A DNA stretch of 64,000 nucleotides from NCBI RefSeq assembly GCF_022627575.1, contig NZ_JADEYQ010000002.1, positions 434,001-498,000 of the forward strand, given 5' to 3'. The notes under the pieces are model-generated. The model was given only the letters and a program-made list of their open reading frames with translations, searched no databases and was not told where the DNA came from. The translations under genes were made by a program, and so were the position numbers. Position 1 is the first letter of the stretch; each line of letters starts with the position of its first letter. This DNA comes from Sphingobacterium rhinopitheci (GTDB lineage Bacteria > Bacteroidota > Bacteroidia > Sphingobacteriales > Sphingobacteriaceae). Of this stretch, positions 16,502-25,591 are shown piece by piece.

Positions 16502-17581
16502 CTATAGTTTTTGTAAGTTTTCTAGCCAAAGATTAGCTATTTTTTTTCCTTTAAAGATCTCTCTGTTTCGCAAAGCTTTATCTGAAAGTTCCTTTCTGAT
16601 GTTTTCTGAAGATATAAGTCTATAAAGGCCTTCTGCGTAAGCTGCTAGATCATTGTCCTTAACCAGTAGTCCAGAGCCCCCAGCAAATATCTCTGAAGGG
16701 CCAGCATAAATATCAAAAGAAATCGCTGGCAGCCCAAAAGATTGCGCTTCTATAAGAACCATCGGCAGTCCCTCATAATAGGAGGTCATACAATACAATG
16801 CTGCATCTTTATAATGATCCATTACATTAGAGGAGCCATCTACCAATTGTACTGATGTACACTTTAAAGTATTTATTAAATTTTGCAGATCAGCTTTTAG
16901 TTCCCCGTAACCGACAATCGATAATTCCCAACCTTCTATTTTATATTTATTTTCTACGATACTCCATATACGAATCAGGCGATCAAAGCCTTTTACGGGC
17001 ACATATCTTCCTACACTTATCACTTTTTTCGAAGCTATATTATAGCTACTATTTACCTCCTCAAAGGGCGAGATATTATAGATATAGGTAATGGCTTTTT
17101 TGACATGCAAATGCTCTTTCCACGTGATGACATCACGTGCTGTCAAGGTTACGATTAAATCAGCACACTGAGCGGCGAGACGCCTCAGAAAACTTCGTAA
17201 TATCTTGCCGTTATTATTTTTAAAATTAAAATGCTCCCAAACAATATATTTAGGGCGTTTATAAAGGGTAAAAATAGGCAAAAAAGTAAATAACATTCCC
17301 ATTGTTTCTACTGTAACAAAATGGGAAATCTTATGTCTTGAAATCTCGTGCCTTATCCTTTTAAATAAAGAAAAAAACTGCCTCTTATAATTGTTAATCC
17401 CTAAATCTATAATTGTGATATTAGCATCAATAGGGAAAGCATTATCTGCCTTATTAAAACTAAAAACCATTAAGAATACTTGATAACTATTGTTTGCTGC
17501 AAAACTATTCAACAATGAAACAGTCGCGCGCTCAACACCACCTCTATTTTTAATACTCGGCAAAAAAAATAATATGTTCAT
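16502..17581 (-). CDS. Glycosyltransferase family 4
   Basis: A 359-residue GT-B enzyme starting 'MNILFFLPSIKNRGGVERATVSLL'. The donor domain carries 'KKVISVGRYVPVKGFDRLIRIW' and 'MTSYYEGLPMVLIEAQSFGLPAISFDIYAGPSEI', with both glutamates of E-x7-E. The ending 'YAGPSEIFAGGSGLLV' resembles transferases annotated for alpha-linked GalNAc or Gal addition, but I would not assign a sugar. It is followed within 2 bases by the next GT4 gene and preceded by the polymerase-like gene, 9 bases away. Confidence 0.88.
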   Translation of the reverse strand: MNILFFLPSIKNRGGVERATVSLLNSFAANNSYQVFLMVFSFNKADNAFPIDANITIIDLGINNYKRQFFSLFKRIRHEISRHKISHFVTVETMGMLFTFLPIFTLYKRPKYIVWEHFNFKNNNGKILRSFLRRLAAQCADLIVTLTARDVITWKEHLHVKKAITYIYNISPFEEVNSSYNIASKKVISVGRYVPVKGFDRLIRIWSIVENKYKIEGWELSIVGYGELKADLQNLINTLKCTSVQLVDGSSNVMDHYKDAALYCMTSYYEGLPMVLIEAQSFGLPAISFDIYAGPSEIFAGGSGLLVKDNDLAAYAEGLYRLISSENIRKELSDKALRNREIFKGKKIANLWLENLQKL

Positions 17582-17590
17582 TTACCTTAA

Positions 17591-18829
17591 TTAATTAAAG
17601 AATATAAATAGTGGTGAAGACATAAAAAAATCATCACCCAAAAATAAAACCCCATATCGTATACTTCTTAATGTAACGACTAATAAGAATAAACAGAGGA
17701 CAAGCAATAGTACTCTATTCCGAAAAATATTATTGAAATGATAGATACTTATTAACTTCAGAAAGATTACAACATTAATAATTACAGCTAAATTTACATA
17801 CCTTGAAAATGAAGGGAAAAAATTTACTACTGAAATTATTGATGCAAAGAAAAGAAAGAATGAAATAAATTGTTTATCAACCTTTGATAAGGTAGTAGAT
17901 ATTTTTTTATTATAGAAATAGATAACAATATAACTTAAGAAAAAATATACTTTTAAAGAAATAACTGAAAATTTTGCCAAAATGGATAAATCTTCATTAG
18001 TACTATTAAATTCAGTTATTGCATCAACACTTGTATAAGTCACCATCTTTTCTGCTAGAAAAGGAGGGAAATAATTTACTATAGTAGAAACAAAATCAAG
18101 AATAAAAAACTCTAATAAAAATGAAACGACAAATAACAGAAAAAAAATAAATTGAAATTTTATTATTAATTTATCAAATAAAAGGTAGAGTCCTAATATA
18201 AATATTGGTAGAAGAAATGAAAAATGAATTAAAGGTAAAAGTAATAACAGAAATAAAGATTTCTTTTTTTCAAATAAAAAATAGCTAAATATTATGTATA
18301 AAAACAACTGCGAAGCAGTACCAAATCTAGCACCATTAATAGCCCAAGGGCCATAAATACATAAAAAAGAAAGGAAAAAAATAACAGAAAAAATATTATA
18401 CTTAGTAAAATAGTTCGAAATAAGATAAATATTCCTACTATAAATAATTCCAAATACAAAACCTAAAAACGCAAAATAAATCTGATAATCATTAGTAAAT
18501 CTTGAAATAAAAAAGGCTGCAGAGGATTCATAATAATCCTGAACATATATACTATTTATCTTACTAAATAAAAATGAAAAATAATCCTCTTGAACTAGAT
18601 ACACTTCTAAAAAATAATCCCTATATCTAGAAGAATCATATACTATATCTTCGACATACATTGTATAGCCAAAATATGTACATAGAATTATAACAACAAT
18701 TTGAAACCATTTTCTATTAGCATATCTTAAACTAAATAAAAAACCTAAAATCGGTTGAATTAAAGTGAATATAATACCAACAATTTTATCAAAAAGAAAT
18801 TGTTTATTTTTTTGTTTTACCGCACTCAT
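17591..18829 (-). CDS. EpsG-family polysaccharide polymerase (Wzy-like)
   Basis: A 412-residue, very hydrophobic protein with about ten to twelve predicted membrane segments from residue 10 to the C-terminus. The layout and the 'AINGARFGTASQLFLYIIFSYFLFEKK' segment match the EpsG family (PF14897), whose members polymerise repeat units at the outer face of the inner membrane. No other Wzy candidate is present, and a Wzx flippase and a Wzc are, so this is the probable polymerase. Codon use is extremely AT-biased, with long A and T runs. It overlaps the GT2 stop/start by 4 bases. Confidence 0.78.
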   Translation of the reverse strand: MSAVKQKNKQFLFDKIVGIIFTLIQPILGFLFSLRYANRKWFQIVVIILCTYFGYTMYVEDIVYDSSRYRDYFLEVYLVQEDYFSFLFSKINSIYVQDYYESSAAFFISRFTNDYQIYFAFLGFVFGIIYSRNIYLISNYFTKYNIFSVIFFLSFLCIYGPWAINGARFGTASQLFLYIIFSYFLFEKKKSLFLLLLLPLIHFSFLLPIFILGLYLLFDKLIIKFQFIFFLLFVVSFLLEFFILDFVSTIVNYFPPFLAEKMVTYTSVDAITEFNSTNEDLSILAKFSVISLKVYFFLSYIVIYFYNKKISTTLSKVDKQFISFFLFFASIISVVNFFPSFSRYVNLAVIINVVIFLKLISIYHFNNIFRNRVLLLVLCLFLLVVTLRSIRYGVLFLGDDFFMSSPLFIFFN

Positions 18830-19767
18830 CTTATTTTAAAATTACATACTGTCCGTAAAAGATAAAAATAAAGCACAGGACTAATCGTCGATAACTTCAA
18901 AAAGCTGGTAAATAAGTACTGTATATTAGTCTTTTTCAGAAATTCTTTATATAAATCCTTTAAACTACTAACATTTGTATTATTATCCATCACACTATAG
19001 GAGAAATACGATTTCACCATATATTCAATTCTTGACTGAAAGAATATGCCTTTCTTTAGTTTATTGATATCATAAAAATAAATAATATTCTCAGCTACAC
19101 AGAGGTGAATTTTAGCATTCTCAAAAGTATATGCTGTAGACATGGCGGAATTTTCACGCACAAAATAATTATACCCCACTACAGGCCATGTTTTAATCGC
19201 CTTGGCACAGCCATAACATTTAATCACAAACTCTAGGTCTTCAGCATATTTAACCCCTTCTGTAAAGCTAATATTATTATTTCTGACAACATCAGTTTTT
19301 ATAAAATGTACCCAGAGGGTTAATGTATGAAAAGAGGACTTAATTATAAAATCATCCGCAGATAAAAACAATTGGTCTTTAAGTGGGGCTTTCACAATAC
19401 TAGTACCATCCAATTGAATAGTATTAAATCCAAATTGTATAATATCACATTGCTCATCTGCATTAAAGATATCAAACAACCCTTCATTGATGCTATCATC
19501 AGCATCAACAAAATAAAGCCATTCCCCTTTCGCTACATTGATACCACAATTGCGGGCAGAGCTAACACCCCCATTTTGTTTATTTATAACCTTGACCCTT
19601 GCATCTTCCTGCTGGTATCTAAGACAGATCTCCAATGAATCATCGACGCTACCATCATTAACCAAAACAAGCTCAAAGTCACGGAATGATTGCATTAGAA
19701 TACTATCTATGCAAGCCTCCAAGTATTTGGCCGCATTATAAACGGGTACAATAACGGATAATTTCAT
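18826..19767 (-). CDS. Glycosyltransferase family 2
   Basis: A 313-residue GT-A transferase. The N-terminus 'MKLSVIVPVYNAAKYLEACIDSIL' and 'DFELVLVNDGSVDDS' form the UDP-binding half. The metal-binding DxD is in 'GEWLYFVDADDSIN' near residue 92. 'GVSSARNCGINVAKG' lies between them. The C-terminal third is amphipathic without clear membrane segments. Its stop overlaps the polymerase start and its start meets the pyruvyltransferase stop, so the three are tightly coupled. Donor sugar cannot be told. Confidence 0.9.
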   Translation of the reverse strand: MKLSVIVPVYNAAKYLEACIDSILMQSFRDFELVLVNDGSVDDSLEICLRYQQEDARVKVINKQNGGVSSARNCGINVAKGEWLYFVDADDSINEGLFDIFNADEQCDIIQFGFNTIQLDGTSIVKAPLKDQLFLSADDFIIKSSFHTLTLWVHFIKTDVVRNNNISFTEGVKYAEDLEFVIKCYGCAKAIKTWPVVGYNYFVRENSAMSTAYTFENAKIHLCVAENIIYFYDINKLKKGIFFQSRIEYMVKSYFSYSVMDNNTNVSSLKDLYKEFLKKTNIQYLFTSFLKLSTISPVLYFYLLRTVCNFKIR

Positions 19768-20903
19768 TATTTAACTATAGTATTAAGGAAATCTAGCGCC
19801 TTAGATTTCAAATCCCCCAACAGAGAATTAACCTTTTCAAAATCTATTTTTTTATTAAACAGCTCGTCTGAAATCTCTGTATTGCTGGTAATCAACCTAT
19901 CTTCTAATTGGAGCTTCGCTAGCAACGACTGGAAACGAGAAGCTCCCCTTTGTTCATTTACAATAGCAAAAAATGGTTTATTAAAGATAATGGAGAATAC
20001 TGTACCGTGGAAAGAATCCGTAATTATAAAATCAGCATCTCTAAATCCCCTCAACCAACCTTCAATTTCGGGGTATATAAAATCTTCAAGCACAAATTCT
20101 TTATCCTTGTTTCCTTCTAAGCTAAATTTGGCTTGGTTTGTTGTATGTTCAAAATTATAGTTAACAACAATATCATTAATTAATTTGTCTTTTCCTGCAG
20201 ATTGATCTAAAACATACGTGAATAAGTGTTTTTTGCTATAATCAATTTTTTCAAATTGGGAACAAAGGGCTTCATACACCTCTTTGGGAACTAACAATGT
20301 AGGATCTATAACGGCACATGCTTCCTTATCCAAGAAATCAGCACATAATAGCACCCCTGAATCCTCACGTACAGAAACAGCTTCAAATTTTTGTATTAGC
20401 TCTTTACATCTTGCTGTTTGCTCATCTGTAAACATCCATTTGTCGGCGCCAAAAGATGCTGCATAGGCATATTTCTTAATCTTAGAATTATCTGCTAAGA
20501 AGTCGAAGAATTCATTGTATATATTATTAACATATTGCGGCCTCCATACTTGGTCACTACCAACTATAATTGCATCATAATTGTTCTCACATATATTTCT
20601 AAGGGATTCGTTCGTGGAATTGACAGCATCTATATACTGAATATTCTTGTCAATAAATGCTTTGGTATGTTTGTATATTTCAGCTTTTTGACTATTGAAA
20701 ATAAGTTTATTTTGATGATGATTAAATAACAACTGCTTGATTTTTCCAATTAAGATTTTCAAATCGCTTGGTTTTCTAATGCGATTAATTGTAGTCACTT
20801 CACAACCCAATGTTTTTAAAACATATTGTAAAGCAAAATTCTGTAAAATTCCCCCATAATTAAATATTAAAGGCTGTGTAAGTATTGCTATTTTTTTTGA
20901 CAT
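19767..20903 (-). CDS. Polysaccharide pyruvyl transferase family protein
   Basis: A 378-residue protein of the PS_pyruv_trans family (PF04230; WcaK/CsaB-like). Characterised members add a ketal pyruvate to a sugar of the repeat unit using phosphoenolpyruvate. Visible blocks: 'KIAILTQPLIFNYGGILQNFALQYVLKTLG', 'NYDAIIVGSDQVWRPQYV', 'AYAASFGADKW', 'VSVREDSG', and 'ADFIITDSFHGTVFSIIFNKPFFAIVN' with the conserved DSFHG. The start lies 1 base after the nitroreductase stop. Some family members may do chemistry other than pyruvylation, so the reaction is likely but not certain. Confidence 0.82.
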   Translation of the reverse strand: MSKKIAILTQPLIFNYGGILQNFALQYVLKTLGCEVTTINRIRKPSDLKILIGKIKQLLFNHHQNKLIFNSQKAEIYKHTKAFIDKNIQYIDAVNSTNESLRNICENNYDAIIVGSDQVWRPQYVNNIYNEFFDFLADNSKIKKYAYAASFGADKWMFTDEQTARCKELIQKFEAVSVREDSGVLLCADFLDKEACAVIDPTLLVPKEVYEALCSQFEKIDYSKKHLFTYVLDQSAGKDKLINDIVVNYNFEHTTNQAKFSLEGNKDKEFVLEDFIYPEIEGWLRGFRDADFIITDSFHGTVFSIIFNKPFFAIVNEQRGASRFQSLLAKLQLEDRLITSNTEISDELFNKKIDFEKVNSLLGDLKSKALDFLNTIVK

Positions 20904-20904
20904 A

Positions 20905-21921
20905 TTAATTTTTTACTATAAAATTTTCGACAGTAGGCCTTCTTTCTGACAAAGTGGTTCTAAAACCTTCTTTTAATTCGCCGATAGGTATCATACATAT
21001 TATTTTTTCTGATGAAGGCAAGTCAATAACCATAGATAAGGTCTTTTCATCGGATATCAATTTCCCCCAATTGGCAGGACAGTTACCTATTTTATAGAAA
21101 TGTAATGCATACAAGAGATTCATCAAATAAATACCTCCATCTACATAAAATTGATTTCTTTCGCCTACAGTATAGTAATAATTTCTATCATTCGTCAAAA
21201 TTAATAATTGACTTACATCTTTTGTATACCCCGTAAACCCACCTTGGATCTTTAGAATACGATCTATTTTAGCCTTATCCTCAATTAAATAAACATTATT
21301 TGATTGACGATTACATACTGAAGGAGCTGTATTTGCAAGTTTAATAACTTTATTTAATAGCTCATGTGAAATCCTTTGACCCGTGAATTCTCTTACACTT
21401 TTACGAGAATGAGCAAAGTCATAGAAATTAGAATTTATATTTTTATAATACTTCTCTTTTTTCCAATCTATAATACCATTAAATTTCGAATCATAGTGAT
21501 CTTTTAAAAGATTTTTATATTTTTTATATTGCTCTAATGAATAAATATGTTCAATATTAAAATTTGCTTCCTGATGCAGTTCATAGTATTGACACATCAC
21601 CTGATAGCCTACTTTAATTTGACTTCTATTTATGTTTTCCATGATTTCGGGATCATTCAATATCTTATGAAGATTTTTAATTCTTACTGCAGCAAATCCC
21701 GCTTTCATTTCTTTAAATAGCATCCCTTTTTCAAGCGAATGATAATTTAAGATTAAATCAGCCTCTTTATTTTTTAAATTCTTAGTCGTAAATGTTAATG
21801 AGTACTTACGATATAAAAGAAAATCTTCAAACGTATTTGTTAAAAGAAGTATATTTTTCACAAAATTAGAAGATAAGATCGGGATATAAATTGGTCTTAA
21901 AATTTTCTTAATACTTTCCAT
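20905..21921 (-). CDS. Nitroreductase-family flavoprotein of the polysaccharide locus
   Basis: A 338-residue protein. Residues about 170-338 match the FMN-dependent nitroreductase fold: 'RKSVREFTGQRISHELLNKVIKLANTAPSVCNRQSNNVYLI' (FMN phosphate-binding Arg, then the NRQ loop), 'YVDGGIYLMNLLYALHFYKIGNCPANWG' and 'CMIPIGELKE'. The first ~165 residues form an extra helical region with 'NYHSLEKGMLFKEMKAGFA' that I do not recognise. It overlaps the flippase stop by 14 bases and abuts the pyruvyltransferase. A redox role in sugar or pyruvyl modification is suggested by position only; no substrate can be named. Confidence 0.8.
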   Translation of the reverse strand: MESIKKILRPIYIPILSSNFVKNILLLTNTFEDFLLYRKYSLTFTTKNLKNKEADLILNYHSLEKGMLFKEMKAGFAAVRIKNLHKILNDPEIMENINRSQIKVGYQVMCQYYELHQEANFNIEHIYSLEQYKKYKNLLKDHYDSKFNGIIDWKKEKYYKNINSNFYDFAHSRKSVREFTGQRISHELLNKVIKLANTAPSVCNRQSNNVYLIEDKAKIDRILKIQGGFTGYTKDVSQLLILTNDRNYYYTVGERNQFYVDGGIYLMNLLYALHFYKIGNCPANWGKLISDEKTLSMVIDLPSSEKIICMIPIGELKEGFRTTLSERRPTVENFIVKN

Positions 21922-23434
21922 TAAATTTGTGTTTTATAAATGCTACTAAAAATTCTCTTTCTTTATTATTAAATCCTAACAATAAATACACTATACTTAG
22001 AGTCCCGATTATTAAGGAAGAATCAATAATAAAGGCAATAAAATTAGTATTTTTTGTTATGTACTCCGCATGTATAAAATAAAAGAAACAAGCGAAAGTA
22101 GATATTAATATTATTCTAAATAAAACAAGTATACAATATTTTTTTACATCAAAATTCAATATTTCTTTTAGAAAAAATAGGCGAAAAATTAATGATAAAA
22201 CTGATATTACAATACTTACGATAAAAGTCATAGGTGCGGCTAAGCCTATTTTTAGCAGTACATAGCTGGTCGGCAAATTTAGAAATATTAAAGTACCGAT
22301 TGTAATTTGGTACCATTTTATTCTGCCTGTCGCCTGTGCTGCTGTCATCAATGGTCCAGACAAGCTTTCTATTAAAACACCGATTAATGCTAACTGTACA
22401 AATACTATAGTATCATCAGGTACATCCTTTAGCCACAGCGTCAGTATATAGTCGGTATTCAATAATATTGGCATTGCCAACAACAGCATAAGCATAAATG
22501 ATATTTTTGAAGCTTGAAAGATCAGGCTTTGCATCTGCTGTAAGTTACCTTGCGAATAGTTTTTAATAATCTGTGGATTGAAGGCCATTTGCAGGTTGAC
22601 GACAAACATATTAATGGCACTAGATACCTGATTGGTGATGGCATAGGCAGCATTAATAACCGTTCCAAAGAATAGATTGAGGACAAGATTCACGCCCTGT
22701 CCCTTTGCAACCCCCGCTATATTGCCAAATAAATTCCAGCCGGAATAACTAATCAGTTCTTTATAGAAATCTCCATCTTTGGGGATCATAAATCTGCTTT
22801 CAGAAAAACTTCGCTTGCAATAGATTTGGTAAAACAAAGCTATTAGTAGGGTAACGATAAATAATAGAAAAGAATAGGTAATTAGTTTATCTGTACTAAA
22901 GTAAACTAATAAAAATACCACTGCCAATTTCAATATTGCTTCTACAATACTGAGGTAAGCATATATATTCATGCGCTCCTTAGCAATTATTAGTGCATTG
23001 AATGGCACTTGTATCACGCCGACTAATAGGGTAAATATTGAGACCTGAAATACGACATTGGCAGCATATATTCTATCCAATGGCAAGACCATCTTATAGT
23101 TTATATACCAAAGACCAATTGTCTCGGCCAACAGAACGATTAATACAGCTATACCGCCGTGAATTATTAAACTTGTGTTGAATGTTTTGCGCAGGTTTAT
23201 GGGGTCATTTTTTCCTATATCGAAGGCGAGATAGCGCTGTGTAGCAGAAGACATGGCAGCATTCATAAAGCCCATCATCGCTACAATACCTGCTACGAGA
23301 TTATAGACACCAAAGTCAGAAACCCCCAATTGCTCTAGTACAATACGGGAGGTATAAAGAGTGATCCCCATTATAAGAAACATCCTTATATAGAGAAACA
23401 TTGTATTTTTAAAGATCGCTTTATTTGAAGACAT
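21908..23434 (-). CDS. Wzx-type lipid-linked oligosaccharide flippase
   Basis: A 508-residue MOP-superfamily (PST) membrane protein with about fourteen predicted helices. Typical are the opening 'FKNTMFLYIRMFLIMGITLYTSRIVLEQLGVSDFGVYNLVAGIVAMMGFMNAAMSSATQRYL' segment and 'YSGWNLFGNIAGVAKGQGVNLVLNLFFGTVINAAYAITNQVSSAI'. It would move undecaprenyl-linked repeat units across the inner membrane. The ATG at 23434 is chosen over a TTG at 23452. A candidate promoter with a dyad lies upstream. The paired polymerase is the EpsG-like protein. Confidence 0.9.
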   Translation of the reverse strand: MSSNKAIFKNTMFLYIRMFLIMGITLYTSRIVLEQLGVSDFGVYNLVAGIVAMMGFMNAAMSSATQRYLAFDIGKNDPINLRKTFNTSLIIHGGIAVLIVLLAETIGLWYINYKMVLPLDRIYAANVVFQVSIFTLLVGVIQVPFNALIIAKERMNIYAYLSIVEAILKLAVVFLLVYFSTDKLITYSFLLFIVTLLIALFYQIYCKRSFSESRFMIPKDGDFYKELISYSGWNLFGNIAGVAKGQGVNLVLNLFFGTVINAAYAITNQVSSAINMFVVNLQMAFNPQIIKNYSQGNLQQMQSLIFQASKISFMLMLLLAMPILLNTDYILTLWLKDVPDDTIVFVQLALIGVLIESLSGPLMTAAQATGRIKWYQITIGTLIFLNLPTSYVLLKIGLAAPMTFIVSIVISVLSLIFRLFFLKEILNFDVKKYCILVLFRIILISTFACFFYFIHAEYITKNTNFIAFIIDSSLIIGTLSIVYLLLGFNNKEREFLVAFIKHKFNGKY

Positions 23435-23506
23435 CAAAACACCCTTACCCAACTATTATTTTTAACATAAGAAGATTATATTTTTAGCGTAAATCTTTAA
23501 TTCACT

Positions 23507-23533
23507 CAAATTTATCTAGTGAAAACACTTCAC
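23507..23533 (-). promoter_or_regulatory. Candidate promoter and dyad upstream of wzx
   Basis: Minus strand TAAATTTG at 23507-23514 fits the -7 consensus and a TTG lies about 22 bases further upstream. Between them is an interrupted dyad, GTGAA-N5-TTCAC (23519-23533), placed where a regulator could block polymerase. Confidence 0.4.
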
Positions 23534-23589
23534 ATTCAATCCAAAGATTGCCCTATTAAAGTTAAATCTTTATAATAATGAACTATAAA

Positions 23590-23620
23590 CGCCAAAAATA
23601 GTCAATTAATATAGTTGGCG
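23590..23620 (-). other. Hairpin between rfbA and wzx
   Basis: CGCCAA and TTGGCG arms 19 bases apart, followed on the minus strand by a short T stretch. It could be a leaky terminator or a processing site between the rfb genes and the locus core. The stem is short. Confidence 0.35.
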
Positions 23621-23654
23621 AAATAATTAACTAGGTATTTTTAAATATTATCTA

Positions 23655-24515
23655 TTATTTAGCTATTTTAATTAAGTATTCACCATATCCAGACTTCCGC
23701 AAAGGTTCAGCTATTTGGAGGAGTTGTTCTTTATTGATGTACCCCATTCTATAAGCTACTTCTTCGACAGCGCCGATTTTCATGCCTTGACGCTCTTCTA
23801 TGACTTGCACAAATTGACCTGCCTGCATGAGGGATTGTATGGTTCCAGTATCTAACCAAGCGGTACCACGGTCAAATACCCCTACTTTGAGTTTGCCGCG
23901 GCGTAGGTATTCGGCATTGATATCCGTGATCTCCAATTCACCACGTGCTGAAGGTTTTATATTTTTAGCGATTTCAACGACATCGTTATCATAGAAATAT
24001 AAGCCAGGTACAGCATAATTAGATTTTGGGGACTTTGGTTTTTCTTCGATAGAAACGACTTCATTATTAGCGTTAAACTCAACTACTCCATAACGCTCGG
24101 GATCCGAAACAGGATACGCAAATACAACACCACCATCAGGATCAGATGAATCCTGTAATAACTTGGACATCCCCGAGGCATAAAAAATATTATCTCCTAA
24201 AATAAGGGCTACCTTATCGTTACCTATAAAATCAGCACCCAATATAAAGGCCTGTGCCAATCCATCAGGGCTTGGTTGTTCAATGTATTCAAACTTACAG
24301 CCCAATTGCGTACCATCACCCAATAATTTCTTAAAATTTGGCAAATCTTGCGGTGTTGATATAATTAGTATCTCATTGATCCCCGCCAACATCAATGTTG
24401 ACAGTGGGTAATAAATCATGGGTTTATCATATACAGGCATCAATTGCTTACTAACCGCTAGCGTGAGCGGGTGAAGCCTTGTCCCTGAACCGCCTGCCAA
24501 AATAATTCCTTTCAT
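23655..24515 (-). CDS. rfbA: Glucose-1-phosphate thymidylyltransferase
   Basis: A 286-residue nucleotidyltransferase that makes dTDP-glucose, step one of dTDP-L-rhamnose synthesis. Motifs: '[45 protein letters not shown]' (substrate loop and catalytic Lys), '[14 protein letters not shown]' (metal-binding Asp), '[24 protein letters not shown]' and '[16 protein letters not shown]'. Length and sequence are typical. It closes the four-gene rfb group, 38 bases after rfbD. Confidence 0.97.
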   Translation of the reverse strand: MKGIILAGGSGTRLHPLTLAVSKQLMPVYDKPMIYYPLSTLMLAGINEILIISTPQDLPNFKKLLGDGTQLGCKFEYIEQPSPDGLAQAFILGADFIGNDKVALILGDNIFYASGMSKLLQDSSDPDGGVVFAYPVSDPERYGVVEFNANNEVVSIEEKPKSPKSNYAVPGLYFYDNDVVEIAKNIKPSARGELEITDINAEYLRRGKLKVGVFDRGTAWLDTGTIQSLMQAGQFVQVIEERQGMKIGAVEEVAYRMGYINKEQLLQIAEPLRKSGYGEYLIKIAK

Positions 24516-24553
24516 ATTAATTATTAATAATTTAACACCTCAACAATCACCAT

Positions 24554-25402
24554 TTATAGGCTGCTTAATACTCTTTCAAGACTCGTATACCAATTTGGAA
24601 TATCTAGCTTGTATATAGTTTTTATTTTTGATTTATCCAATAATGAATAATGTGGTCGCTTAGCTGCAGTAGGGTATTCATCCGTGGTAATGGGTTTTAC
24701 TACGCAGGCAAGGCCTTTAATCTCTTTGATAGCACATGCAAAATCAAACCATGATATTTCCCCTTCATTCGAATAATGGTAAACGCCAGGAACCCAGTCT
24801 GCAGCGCTTATGATAGCCAAAATGGCTTCAGCCAAGTCAATTGCAGCTGTTGGAGAACCAATCTGATCTGCGATAACAGCGATTTCTTCTCTTTCTGTCA
24901 TAAGTCGCAACATGGTCTTAACGAAGTTGTTACCATAGGTAGAATACACCCACGAGGTACGTATAATAATAGCATCAGGAAGCCACTTTTGTATAGCTTG
25001 CTCCCCTCTGAGCTTGGTTAATCCGTACACATTGATAGGATCTACGGGAGCATCTTCTGCTAGCGGTACCTTAGAGGTGCCGTCAAAGACATAATCTGTA
25101 GATATAGCGATTAATTGCGCATCATTTAAGCGGCAATACTGTGCAATTTCTTCTGAGGCAAGATGATTAACGACATCAGCCAACTGTGGCTCAGCCTCTG
25201 CTCTATCCACAGCAGTATATGCTGCAGCATGGATAATAACATCGGGCTGATACATCCCTAATATATCTTGTATGATCATCGTTTGATCTAAAGGCAATTG
25301 CTTGCGGTCAAGAAAAAAAGCTTCTACAGCAGGGATTTCGGACAATATATCACGTAACTCACTTCCAAGCTGGCCATTGGCTCCTGTAACGACAATTTTC
25401 AT
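24554..25402 (-). CDS. rfbD: dTDP-4-dehydrorhamnose reductase
   Basis: A 282-residue short-chain dehydrogenase-like reductase that performs the last step to dTDP-L-rhamnose. It shows the NAD(P)H loop 'VTGANGQLGSEL', 'VIHAAAYTAVDRAEAEP', 'ISTDYVFDG' and the YxxxK pair in 'NVYGLTKLRGEQAI'. 'RTSWVYSTYGNNFVKTMLRL' is the family signature in the C-terminal half. It is separated from rfbC by a 189-base repeat-rich spacer rather than the tight spacing usual for these genes. Confidence 0.96.
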   Translation of the reverse strand: MKIVVTGANGQLGSELRDILSEIPAVEAFFLDRKQLPLDQTMIIQDILGMYQPDVIIHAAAYTAVDRAEAEPQLADVVNHLASEEIAQYCRLNDAQLIAISTDYVFDGTSKVPLAEDAPVDPINVYGLTKLRGEQAIQKWLPDAIIIRTSWVYSTYGNNFVKTMLRLMTEREEIAVIADQIGSPTAAIDLAEAILAIISAADWVPGVYHYSNEGEISWFDFACAIKEIKGLACVVKPITTDEYPTAAKRPHYSLLDKSKIKTIYKLDIPNWYTSLERVLSSL

Positions 25403-25429
25403 AGTTTTATTTTTCTTTATTGGTGAGAG

Positions 25430-25580
25430 TTTGTATTAGTTAGAGGAAATGGTGAGAGGAAATTTAACTCTTCCTAACTCCCTTCCTAACTCTCTTCCTA
25501 ACTCCTCCTTTACCTAACTCTCTAACTCCCTTCCTAACTCTCTTCCTAACTCCCTAACTAATTCCTTAACCTTCTTCCCA
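25430..25580. repeat. Low-complexity TAACTCC-type repeat tract A (between rfbD and rfbC)
   Basis: About 150 bases made mostly of variants of CTTCCTAACTC and CTCTAACTCCC in irregular tandem order, preceded by GTTAGAGG-type units of opposite sense. The plus strand is pyrimidine-rich. A related tract (B) lies on the other side of rfbC. No gene or protein-coding frame is evident in it. Confidence 0.85.
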
Positions 25581-25591
25581 ACTATTCGTCG

